A DNA stretch of 64,000 bases from JAQBVV01 sp965249205 (GTDB taxonomy: Bacteria; Acidobacteriota; Vicinamibacteria; Vicinamibacterales; UBA2999), in NCBI GenBank assembly GCA_965249205.1, contig CBDFLL010000005.1, forward strand, positions 682,001 through 746,000, given 5' to 3'. This document shows positions 25,955-33,582 of the stretch, one piece after another (the first letter of the stretch is position 1; the number at the start of each line of letters is the position of its first letter). Made by a program: the position numbers and the translations under genes. The notes beneath the pieces are model-generated. The model was given only the letters and a program-made list of their open reading frames with translations. It ran no database searches and was not told where the DNA came from.

Positions 25955-28486
25955 GTGCCCCGTGACACGCTGATCGACTTCTTCAGGGATCTCACTCTGA
26001 TTCGAGCTGACTTTCTGGTTTACGACGACGGCTACCGACGTCGTCGCTACACGTACGCCGACGTGGGAAGGGCCGCGCGGGGCTTCGCCCAGAAGCTCAA
26101 CGCAACGGGTCTGCAGAAAGGCGACACCGTTGTCTTCTGGGGAGAGAACCGGCCCGAATGGCTTGGGTGCTATTGGGGATGCCTCATTGCAGGCATCGTC
26201 GTCGTCCCGATCGACTTTCGATCCTCCGCGACGTTTGTCGCCAAAGTCCGCACGCTGGTGCACGCGCGTATCGTGCTGTGTGGAGACGACGCGCGGTCTA
26301 GCCTGGAAGGGCTAGACCTGGACGGTGCCGCGCGCTGGCGCTTCTCGGACCTGGATTGGCATGCCGACGGTCCGATGCCCACCCCCACTTTATCGCGCGA
26401 TGACATCGTCCAGATTATTTTCACGTCGGGCGCCACCTCTGATCCAAAGGGCGTAGTAATCCGCCACCGCAACGTGCTTGCGAACATCGTTCCCGTTGAG
26501 CATGAAATCGCGAAATACCGTCGGTACATACGGCCCTTTCATCCGCTCCGCTTCGTGAACGTGCTGCCGCTGAGTCACATGTTCGGACAGTCGATGGCAA
26601 CGACCATCCCTCCGATGGTGCGCGGCACGGTCATCTTCACAAACAGCATCAATCCGCACGATCTGGTGCGGCTCATTCACGCCCGACGGGCATCGGTACT
26701 GGTGTGCGTGCCGAAGATTCTCGACGTCCTGCGTGAACACGTAGCGCACACGTACACGGAGTCTCTGGAGCCGCCACCGTCCGGCGTCTCCATTCCCGGG
26801 CGCTGGTGGAAGTACCGGCGTGTGCACGCCGCGCTCGGCGCCAAGTTCTGGGCGTTCATCGTCGGCGCGGCGGCTCTGCCGACAGACCTCGAACAATTCT
26901 GGAGACGAATGGGTTTCGCGGTCATCCAGGGGTATGGGCTGACGGAGACCGCACCTATCGTGTCGCTGAATCACCCATTCAGGAAAAACAAGGAAGGCTC
27001 TGTCGGCAAACCCCTCGCCGGGGTCGAGGTCCGCATCGCCGACGACGGCGAAATCCTTGTGCGGGGGGAGAACGTGACGTCGGGCTATTACGTTGACTCG
27101 GCACATCCCGGGACCACCGCTGACGGACCGCCGACCACGGACAACACGCTGTTCGACACCAACGGCTGGCTGCATACCGGAGACATCGGGGAGCGCGACG
27201 CCGAAGGCAGGCTGTTCATCAAGGGCCGCAAGAAAGAAATGATAGCGATGGCCGACGGGCTGAACGTCTTCCCGGAGGATGTTGAGCGTGTGCTGAATGA
27301 GCTGCCCGGTGTGCGCGAATCAGCGGTCGTCGGTGTTGCGGACGGAGGCGAAGAACGGGTGCACGCGGTCCTCGTACTGGAATCTGGCATCGATCGAAAC
27401 ACGATCGTTGGCGAGGCCAACGCGCGGGTGCAGGATCACCAGCGCATCCGTTCGGCGTCGACCTGGCCGACTGACCTGTTGCCACGCACCGAAGGCACGA
27501 AGAAACTCAAGCGGACCGCCATACGGGCATGGGTCACGGCCGGCGAACAGCCGCTCAGGGCAGAAAGTGGCAACACACTGGACGCGCTGATCGCGCGGTT
27601 CGCTGGAGACCGGGAGGTGAGCGAGACCACCACACTCGACGACCTTGGCTTGAGCTCGCTCGAACGCGTCGAGCTGATGGTAGCGCTCGAGGACAAATTC
27701 CAGACACGCATCGACGAGGCACGTTTCGCCGACGTGCGTAGCATCGAGCAATTGAAGCAACTCGTCGAGCAGGACTCGTCGCCGGAGACCCCCGAACCAG
27801 TCGTCGATTTTCCTGCGTGGACACGGGCGTGGCCCGTGCGCGTCGTTCGGCGTCTGTCGCTGGCCACGTGGATCTTGCCACTCACCAGGCTGTTTGCGCA
27901 CGCGCGAATCGAGGGACTCGACCATCTCGCGACGACCACCGGCCCTGTGATCTTCGCCTCCAACCATCAGAGCCATATGGACGTGCCAGTGATCCTCGCT
28001 GCGTTGCCTGGGCGCTGGCGCGCGCGCCTGGCTCCGGCCATGTTGAAAGAGTTCTTTGCGGCCCACTTTCATCCGCGGACCCACACTCGGCGGCAATGGC
28101 TCACAAACTCGCTGAACTACTACCTTGCGTGCATCTACTTCAACGCGTTTCCGATACCGCAGCGCGAGGCCGGCGCTCGTCACACGCTCCACTACATGGG
28201 TGATCTCACGAGCGACGGCTGGTCGATCCTGATTTTTCCCGAAGGCGTCAGAGCGGCAACAGGCGATATCCAACCCTTTCGCGGGGGCGTGGGAATGATC
28301 GCTTCGCGGCTTGACGTACCCGTCATTCCTGTCCGGCTCGATGGCCTCGACCGAGTGCTACATACAACGTGGCGCATGGCGAGACCAGGTCGCGTGCGCG
28401 TCGCGTTCGGTGCGCCCCTGCAACTGCGGGGCGAGAACTACGGCGCGCTGGCTCGGCAAGTTGAGGAACAGGTCCGCCAGCTCTAA
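25955..28486 (+). CDS. Three-domain acyl-AMP ligase / ACP / PlsC-type acyltransferase
   Basis: 843 aa. Residues 1-540 are an AMP-forming ligase (P-loop IIFTSGATSDPKG at 154-166; VIQGYGLTETAPI; GWLHTGDIG; KGRKKEMI). Residues about 545-610 are an acyl-carrier domain, with the phosphopantetheine site as GLSSLERVEL (S568 in the expected position, though the usual DSL is SSL). Residues about 630-843 are a 1-acylglycerol-phosphate-type acyltransferase (NHQSHMD, H671/D676; FPEGVRA). The architecture recalls Aas with an added carrier: activate a fatty acid, load it on the internal ACP, and pass it to a lysolipid. The start is GTG. Confidence 0.9.
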   Translation: MPRDTLIDFFRDLTLIRADFLVYDDGYRRRRYTYADVGRAARGFAQKLNATGLQKGDTVVFWGENRPEWLGCYWGCLIAGIVVVPIDFRSSATFVAKVRTLVHARIVLCGDDARSSLEGLDLDGAARWRFSDLDWHADGPMPTPTLSRDDIVQIIFTSGATSDPKGVVIRHRNVLANIVPVEHEIAKYRRYIRPFHPLRFVNVLPLSHMFGQSMATTIPPMVRGTVIFTNSINPHDLVRLIHARRASVLVCVPKILDVLREHVAHTYTESLEPPPSGVSIPGRWWKYRRVHAALGAKFWAFIVGAAALPTDLEQFWRRMGFAVIQGYGLTETAPIVSLNHPFRKNKEGSVGKPLAGVEVRIADDGEILVRGENVTSGYYVDSAHPGTTADGPPTTDNTLFDTNGWLHTGDIGERDAEGRLFIKGRKKEMIAMADGLNVFPEDVERVLNELPGVRESAVVGVADGGEERVHAVLVLESGIDRNTIVGEANARVQDHQRIRSASTWPTDLLPRTEGTKKLKRTAIRAWVTAGEQPLRAESGNTLDALIARFAGDREVSETTTLDDLGLSSLERVELMVALEDKFQTRIDEARFADVRSIEQLKQLVEQDSSPETPEPVVDFPAWTRAWPVRVVRRLSLATWILPLTRLFAHARIEGLDHLATTTGPVIFASNHQSHMDVPVILAALPGRWRARLAPAMLKEFFAAHFHPRTHTRRQWLTNSLNYYLACIYFNAFPIPQREAGARHTLHYMGDLTSDGWSILIFPEGVRAATGDIQPFRGGVGMIASRLDVPVIPVRLDGLDRVLHTTWRMARPGRVRVAFGAPLQLRGENYGALARQVEEQVRQL

Positions 28487-28548
28487 GACCTCTCTGCGTT
28501 TCTCTCCAACTATCAGAATTTATTGATGTTGCGCCGCTATACCCAATG

Positions 28549-28564
28549 TGGCACACTCATTGCT
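28549..28564 (+). promoter_or_regulatory. -24/-12 (sigma-54) promoter upstream of infA
   Basis: TGGCAC-N5-TTGCT matches the sigma-54 consensus, with GG (28550-28551) and GC (28562-28563) 12 bp apart. Predicted transcription start is near 28575, ahead of an AAGGA ribosome site and the TTG start at 28589. Confidence 0.6.
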
Positions 28565-28588
28565 TCGTTGCGCGAAAGGATCGAGGTA

Positions 28589-28807
28589 TTGAGCAAAGAC
28601 GATCTTATTGATATGCAGGGCACCGTCGTCGCCGTCCACTCGGGCGGGCTGTATCGCGTCGAGTGCGACGCGGGCCACGAGGTCCTCGCGCAGTTGAGCG
28701 GCCGCATGCGCCGCTTCCGCATCAAAGTCGTCCCCGGCGATCGTGTCACCGTTGGCGTGTCTCCATACGATCCGGTTCGCGGCATCATCACCTTCCGCGC
28801 GCGATAG
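28589..28807 (+). CDS. infA: Translation initiation factor IF-1
   Basis: 72 aa S1-like OB-fold protein that occupies the ribosomal A site during initiation. It reads MSKDDLIDMQGTVVAV from a TTG start, with GHEVLAQLSGRMRRFRIKVVPGDRV and SPYDPVRGIITFR, collinear with IF-1 over its whole length. An in-frame TTG/ATG pair about 60 nt upstream would add a non-family extension and overlap the sigma-54 site, so TTG 28589 with AAGGA 8 nt before it is preferred. The helicase gene follows 6 nt later, implying an operon. Confidence 0.93.
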   Translation: MSKDDLIDMQGTVVAVHSGGLYRVECDAGHEVLAQLSGRMRRFRIKVVPGDRVTVGVSPYDPVRGIITFRAR

Positions 28808-28813
28808 TCACCG

Positions 28814-30085
28814 TTGACAACTCACCCCACGCAATCATCACGGCCAAGCGGCAGTCGGCAGGGTTCCTCGCGCCGACGCGGATCACGTCCTCCGGGGCGC
28901 CAGCACCGGACCAGCGATCTCGCCATGGTTGGGGATCTCACGACGCATCACTACGAGCTCTCGGTCTTCGACCCCGCGCCGGTCGCATTCGATAAGCTCG
29001 GACTCGACTCCCGTCTCTTGAGCGGCATTCGCGATCTCGGATGGCACGACACCCGGTCGGTCCAGAGTGGCGTGATTCCCTTCGCGCTGAAGGGTGCAGA
29101 CGTGATCGCATGTGCGGAAACCGGAACTGGCAAGACCGCCGCGTTTCTGGTCCCGATTCTCCAGCGTTTCCTCAACGCCGTGCCGACCCGTCCCGCGGCG
29201 ACTCGAGCGCTCGTGCTCGCACCGACTCGGGAACTCGCCGTGCAGATCGAGGACCAGGTGCAAGGCCTGACGTATCACACTGCGATCTCAAGCATCGCGG
29301 TGTACGGCGGCGTGGCCATGGACATCCAGGAGCGCGCGCTTCGCGCCGGGGTCGACATCGTCGTCGCGACGCCTGGCCGTCTCATGGATCATATGCGGCA
29401 CGATTCGACAGACTTTACCGGTCTCGAAGTCCTGGTCCTGGACGAAGCCGACCGCATGCTCGACATGGGGTTCTGGCCCGACGTGCAGCGCATTCTCTCC
29501 GGGCTGCCGACCATCCGACAGACGTTGCTGTTCTCCGCCACGATGTACGGCGAGGTCTTGAGGCTGACGAAGGAATTCCTTCGGGACCCGAAGTTTGTCC
29601 AGGTGGGTCGGAGCGGTGGGCCCGCTCAAACGATTTCGCATGCGATGCAGACCGTCGCGAAAGTCGACAAGGCAGCCTGGCTCGCTCGCTGGCTGCGCGA
29701 CGACGCGGAGGGGCCGGTGCTGGTCTTCTGCCGCACGAAGATTGGCGCCGATCGGTTGGCCTCCAGTCTCGGTCGGATGGGCATCCGCAGCGCGGCACTG
29801 CACGCCGACCGGACACAGCAGCAGCGCATGTCCGCGGTCGAAGGGTTCCGGACCGGCAGATATCCCGTACTGGTGGCAACTGATGTCGCCGCGAGAGGAC
29901 TCGACATCGACGGGATCGCCCACGTTGTCAACTTCGAGGTGCCCGACACGCCAGAAGCGTACGTCCATCGAGTTGGTCGTACTGGCCGAGCCGAAGCCAC
30001 GGGAAACGCGCTGACGCTGGTCGCTCCCGAAGAAGTGCGCGCGCTTCGCGCGCTGGAGAAAGCCGTTGGCGTACAACTTCAATAG
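28814..30085 (+). CDS. DEAD-box RNA helicase (RhlE-like)
   Basis: 423 aa, or 386 aa if translation begins at the internal ATG 28925. Motifs in order: Q-motif region, AETGTGKT (I), PTRELA (Ia), TPGRL (Ib), DEAD (II), SAT (III), DVAARGLD (V) and HRVGRTGR (VI). From the TTG at 28814 there is a 37-residue Arg/Ser-rich basic tail that could bind RNA; RhlE-type proteins usually carry theirs at the C-terminus. Coupling with infA points to a role in ribosome assembly or translation. It overlaps the next small gene by 20 nt. Confidence 0.92.
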   Translation: MTTHPTQSSRPSGSRQGSSRRRGSRPPGRQHRTSDLAMVGDLTTHHYELSVFDPAPVAFDKLGLDSRLLSGIRDLGWHDTRSVQSGVIPFALKGADVIACAETGTGKTAAFLVPILQRFLNAVPTRPAATRALVLAPTRELAVQIEDQVQGLTYHTAISSIAVYGGVAMDIQERALRAGVDIVVATPGRLMDHMRHDSTDFTGLEVLVLDEADRMLDMGFWPDVQRILSGLPTIRQTLLFSATMYGEVLRLTKEFLRDPKFVQVGRSGGPAQTISHAMQTVAKVDKAAWLARWLRDDAEGPVLVFCRTKIGADRLASSLGRMGIRSAALHADRTQQQRMSAVEGFRTGRYPVLVATDVAARGLDIDGIAHVVNFEVPDTPEAYVHRVGRTGRAEATGNALTLVAPEEVRALRALEKAVGVQLQ

Positions 30086-30377
30086 CGGCGATACGCCTCC
30101 AGCGTCCCCTGATCCGCCGGCCACTGGCGCCGACACGCAGGACGCCGCTGACGGGACGCCGCTGAAACCACCGGTATCGGAAGCGCTAGTGCGGTTCCGC
30201 GCCTGCCGATGGATGCAGCCGGCGGAAAATGGCAACCCGGCGTTCTGCACGCATCGGGAAGTGAAGCCGTACGCGGGCAGCAGCGCCTTCGACGCCGGTG
30301 CATGGTGTCCTGACTGTACGTTTTACAAGCTGAGGCGCGTGCCCAAGAAGCGCTCACCGGACGACTACCAGTACTAG
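30066..30377 (+). CDS. Small Cys-rich protein of unknown function
   Basis: 103 aa from a TTG start inside the helicase 3' end. A Pro/Thr/Asp-rich N-terminal third is followed by RACRWM, FCTHREVK and WCPDCTFYK: four Cys and one His spaced like a zinc ribbon, then a basic end. The overlap with the helicase suggests coupled translation, possibly as an RNA-binding partner. It may be shorter if a later start is used. No family recognised. Confidence 0.6.
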   Translation: MAYNFNSGDTPPASPDPPATGADTQDAADGTPLKPPVSEALVRFRACRWMQPAENGNPAFCTHREVKPYAGSSAFDAGAWCPDCTFYKLRRVPKKRSPDDYQY

Positions 30378-31186
30378 TCCGAAAACTCCTTCGCAAGGTC
30401 GACCCACTCCCCCTCCGGCGCGAGTTGCTGATAGGCCCGCCAGTGCACGCGAGCGTCGCGGGACTGTCCGTTCTTTTCCAGGGTCACCGCCAAATAAAAA
30501 TGGGCGTCGGCGTATGCCGGGTTCAAGCTGAGCGCATCGCGATAACACGCCTGTGCCGCAGCATACTGCCCAAGATCATGGAGCACATTGCCAAGGTTGA
30601 AATGTGCCTCGAACACGTCTGGCTCGAGAGCGATCCCTCGCTCGTAGAGCGCTTGCGCCTCAGCGATCTCGTCGCGCGCATAGTGGATATTCGCCAGATT
30701 GATCAGCGCGGGAACGAGATAGGGATCAACCTCGAGCGCTCGCCGGTAGGCCCTCGCGGCCTCGTCGAAATGCTCCGGATCGCCGCGGTCGAGATCCGAC
30801 GCCACGTGAAACAATTGCCCGGCTGACGACGCCGACTCCATCGGGGTCGGGTCCATGAACGCCGCCAGCGGTGGCGACTCCCTGCGCCGCAGCTGCAAGA
30901 CCTTCGCCGGCTGTGCCTCGATGCGAAAGTCGAGCGTCAGCTGTCCAGAACGGGACGCGATCAGCTTTCGAAGTACGGCCCCAAAACTCACGCCCTCCGC
31001 GAGGGCTTCCTCCGCCTGGCGAATGACCGCAAGGTCTTGAAACGTGTACCGAGATTCGCCGTCCGCGCCCTGATCCGACCGAATCAGTCCCCACTTCTGC
31101 ATGTAGCGCAGGTGATCCTCGCGTACGTGGGTGTACCGCTCGAGAAGTTGACGCCGAGCAGAGGAACCAGGACCTGGGGACGCCAC
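30374..31186 (-). CDS. MerR-like DNA-binding domain plus TPR protein
   Basis: 270 aa. Residues about 15-75 form a MerR-type winged helix (HLRYMQKWGLIRS, then YTFQDLAVIRQ). Residues about 130-260 contain three to four TPR units (for example AHFNLGNVLHDLGQYAAAQACYRDALSLNP). The hybrid is common in Acidobacteriota and probably senses a protein partner to control transcription. GTG 31186 lies 8 nt after a minus-strand TATAGT that overlaps a plus-strand TATAAT, so the gene may be leaderless. Its stop shares CTAG with the stop of the Cys-rich gene. Confidence 0.85.
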   Translation of the reverse strand: MASPGPGSSARRQLLERYTHVREDHLRYMQKWGLIRSDQGADGESRYTFQDLAVIRQAEEALAEGVSFGAVLRKLIASRSGQLTLDFRIEAQPAKVLQLRRRESPPLAAFMDPTPMESASSAGQLFHVASDLDRGDPEHFDEAARAYRRALEVDPYLVPALINLANIHYARDEIAEAQALYERGIALEPDVFEAHFNLGNVLHDLGQYAAAQACYRDALSLNPAYADAHFYLAVTLEKNGQSRDARVHWRAYQQLAPEGEWVDLAKEFSD

Positions 31187-31194
31187 GCGCGTTC

Positions 31195-31202
31195 ACTATA
31201 AT
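31195..31202. promoter_or_regulatory. Overlapping divergent -10 boxes
   Basis: ACTATAAT gives TATAAT on plus (31197-31202), 6 nt before GTG 31209, and TATAGT on minus (31200-31195), 8 nt before GTG 31186. No -35 box or Shine-Dalgarno site on either side. Confidence 0.5.
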
Positions 31203-31208
31203 CCACTG

Positions 31209-31379
31209 GTGCTGCTAACAAGCGACATCAGGGCCACGAAGACACTCCGTCGGTTCTTCGACGTCGACGACATGCTTCGAACGCTGGCCAGGGACACGCA
31301 CAATCCGAACGTCGCACGGTTGGAGTCTCGGTCTGCGCCACCGAGGGCTGCGGTTCGCGCGCGGGATCTTGCATGTTGA
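31209..31379 (+). CDS. Possible small leaderless ORF upstream of thiS
   Basis: 56 codons from GTG 31209, basic and with no recognised domain (ends ARDLAC). Its stop overlaps an ATG at 31373 that opens the frame containing thiS. The only support is the TATAAT placed 6 nt before the GTG and the stop-start overlap; it could be an upstream leader peptide or chance. Confidence 0.25.
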   Translation: MLLTSDIRATKTLRRFFDVDDMLRTLARDTHNPNVARLESRSAPPRAAVRARDLAC

Positions 31380-31504
31380 TCCGGTTGTCATCGGCACCGT
31401 CAGACATAGGCGCGAACCTGGCGCAACCTCCTCTGGATCAACGGCTTACCTTGACTGTCCGCACGCTGCGCAGTACGCTTGGGCATCCACGCAGCGACGG
31501 TCCA

Positions 31505-31705
31505 TTGCGCATCACGCTCAACGGTGAACCCTACGAACTCGACGAACCGATCACGGTCGCCGATCTGCTGCTACGGCTGTCGATCGATCCGCGCCGCGTT
31601 GCCGTCGAGCACAACCTCTCGATCCTCAAGCGACAGCTCTTCGCTGACACGCTTGTGCACAACGGTGACCGCATCGAGATTGTGAATTTCGTTGGGGGAG
31701 GCTAG
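31505..31705 (+). CDS. thiS: Thiamine biosynthesis sulfur carrier ThiS
   Basis: 66 aa ubiquitin-like carrier that delivers sulfur as a C-terminal thiocarboxylate to ThiG. The ThiS profile is complete: RITLNGEPYEL, VADLL, VAVEHNLSILKRQ, GDRIEIVNFVGGG with the essential C-terminal Gly-Gly. TTG 31505 matches the family N-terminus; the same frame is open from ATG 31373 and would add 44 non-family residues. The stop TAG lies inside the CTAG target of the IS481-type element, so the insertion left the protein intact but cut it off from thiG. Confidence 0.85.
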   Translation: MRITLNGEPYELDEPITVADLLLRLSIDPRRVAVEHNLSILKRQLFADTLVHNGDRIEIVNFVGGG

Positions 31706-32744
31706 TTGTCTTTGCTAAACACGTTGTTCATCCGGAGCACTCTGAAAAGAATGGAGTTTCCAGACCACCGTTCTGACCAGAGGAGGCCCCGGATGACGCT
31801 TCATCGTAATGCCAAGACGACCCCGACTTCGCGCCTGGAATTGGTGCGCCGTGTCCTGTTCGATGAGTGGGCGCACGACGCCGTGGCCGAGGGCTACGGC
31901 GTAAGTGTCCGCACGGTTGCGAAATGGGTGCGCCGGTTCCGCGAAGAGGGTGCAGCCGGGCTGGAGGACCGATCGTCCCGGCCGCAGCGGACTCCGCATG
32001 TCACGCCGGCGATCCGGGTCACGTTCATCCGGCAGCTCCGCGAGCAACACGGCCTGCCGGCCTGGGCCATTGCCCGCGCCTTGCGGATGCCCCGCTCGAC
32101 GGTGGGGGCCTGGCTGCGGCGGCTGGGACTCAACCGGCTCCCAGGCCCGCCGCCCGTCCCGATCCAGCGCTACGAGTGGCCGCACCCTGGCGATCTGCTA
32201 CACGTGGACATCAAGCCGCTGGGGCGCTTTCGGCGTGTAGGCCATCGGATTCATGGGAATCCCCGGCAGGCGTCACCGGGGGCGGGCTGGGAGTACGTGC
32301 ATGTGGCGGTGGACGACCATACGCGGCTGGCCTACGTCGAGGTCCTGGGCGACCAGACGGGGACCACCTGTGCCGCTTTCTTGGACCGAGCCGTCGCTTG
32401 GTACGCGGCGCGGCAGATCACCGTCCATCGCGTCATGAGCGATAACGGCAGCGGCTACGTGTCCCGGCGGTTTCGGACAGCCTGTCAGGCCCACGCGCTG
32501 CGCCATCTGCGGACGCGCCCCTATACGCCGCGGACCAACGGCAAGGCTGAGCGCTTCATTCAGACGCTGCTGCGTGAGTGGGCCTATGTCCAGCCGTATC
32601 AGACGTCTCGCCACCGCCGGCGAGCCCTTCGCCCGTGGCTGCGCTACTACAATCACGACCGGCCGCACGCCAGCTTGCACTATGAACCGCCCGTGTCACG
32701 ACTCACGAGTGCTGCGTGATGAACAACGTGTTTGACTTCAACAC
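31706..32744 (+). mobile_element. IS481-family insertion sequence
   Basis: A 1039-bp element flanked by CTAG on both sides (31702-31705, 32745-32748), the known IS481 target core. Imperfect terminal inverted repeats include the 16-bp identity AAACACGTTGTTCATC starting 11 bp inside each end. It carries one intact transposase gene. Without the element, the CTAG junction would place thiG about 50 bp after the thiS stop. Confidence 0.9.
31793..32719 (+). CDS. IS481-family transposase
   Basis: 308 aa, full length and uninterrupted. The N-terminus has helix-turn-helix motifs (YGVSVRTVAKWVRRFREEG; a second near 90-112), followed by an integrase-type DDE domain: D139 (HVDIKPLGR), D217 (MSDNGSGY) and E253 (NGKAERF), ending with the NHDRPHASL block. 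AGAGG lies 8-12 nt before ATG 31793. Intact ends and an intact gene suggest a recent or still active element. Confidence 0.93.
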   Translation: MTLHRNAKTTPTSRLELVRRVLFDEWAHDAVAEGYGVSVRTVAKWVRRFREEGAAGLEDRSSRPQRTPHVTPAIRVTFIRQLREQHGLPAWAIARALRMPRSTVGAWLRRLGLNRLPGPPPVPIQRYEWPHPGDLLHVDIKPLGRFRRVGHRIHGNPRQASPGAGWEYVHVAVDDHTRLAYVEVLGDQTGTTCAAFLDRAVAWYAARQITVHRVMSDNGSGYVSRRFRTACQAHALRHLRTRPYTPRTNGKAERFIQTLLREWAYVQPYQTSRHRRRALRPWLRYYNHDRPHASLHYEPPVSRLTSAA

Positions 32745-32800
32745 CTAGTCATTGCGCTCCATGATTAGTGACGGGTGATTGATGATTCTGGTACATACAC

Positions 32801-33577
32801 GTGGCTGACACGCCCTTCGTCATCGCGGACCGCACATTCGGGTCGCGCTTGATCGTCGGCACAGGGAAATACACATCCCACACCGTTATGGCACAGGCGC
32901 ATACAGCGGCCGGGGCGGACATGGTGACCGTCGCCGTCAGGCGTGTGAATATTTCGGATCGTTCCAGCGAGTCGCTGCTCGATTTCATCTCGCCGGACAT
33001 CTTCATCCTCCCGAACACGGCCGGTTGCTACACCGCCGACGAAGCGGTCCGCACGGCTCGCCTTGCACGTGAGGCTGGCCTGTCGAACTGGGTCAAGCTT
33101 GAGGTCATCGGCGATGAGCGGACGTTGTTCCCCGACAACGAGGCACTCATTGAGGCGACCAGAGTGCTCGCACACGAGGGCTTCGTCGTACTGCCGTACA
33201 CCAACGATGATCCGATCGCCTGTCGCAAGCTCGAAGACGCCGGAGCTGCCGCGGTCATGCCCCTGGGTGCACCGATTGGTTCCGGACTCGGTATCCAGAA
33301 CGTGAATAATCTCCGAATTATTCGAGAATTCGCGCGCGTGCCGCTCATCGTGGACGCCGGCGTCGGCACGGCGTCAGACGCCGCTCTCGCGATGGAACTG
33401 GGGGCTGACGGTGTGCTGATGAACACGGCGATCGCTGGTGCGAAGAACCCGCTCTCCATGGCCGAGGCCATGAAATACGCCGTGCGAGCTGGCCGCCTCG
33501 CCTATCTATCTGGGCGCATCCCGAGAAAGGCATACGCAACAGCGAGCAGCCCCATCGAAGGAATGGTCGGTCGCTGA
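32801..33577 (+). CDS. thiG: Thiazole synthase
   Basis: 258 aa TIM-barrel enzyme that combines deoxyxylulose-5-phosphate, dehydroglycine and ThiS-bound sulfur to give the thiamine thiazole. Schiff-base Lys is K99 in WVKLEVIGD; phosphate-binding loops include GAPIGSGLGIQN and VDAGVGTASDAALAMELGADGVLMNTAIAGA. The start is GTG 32801, just downstream of the IS481 element that separates it from thiS. Transcription must now come from the IS or from read-through. No other thi genes are in the window. Confidence 0.95.
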   Translation: MADTPFVIADRTFGSRLIVGTGKYTSHTVMAQAHTAAGADMVTVAVRRVNISDRSSESLLDFISPDIFILPNTAGCYTADEAVRTARLAREAGLSNWVKLEVIGDERTLFPDNEALIEATRVLAHEGFVVLPYTNDDPIACRKLEDAGAAAVMPLGAPIGSGLGIQNVNNLRIIREFARVPLIVDAGVGTASDAALAMELGADGVLMNTAIAGAKNPLSMAEAMKYAVRAGRLAYLSGRIPRKAYATASSPIEGMVGR

Positions 33578-33582
33578 CAACC

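Noticed and set aside
31203..31504. TPP riboswitch upstream of thiS
   Set aside because: The conserved CTGAGA and the purine-rich helix sequences of the THI element are absent in this interval.
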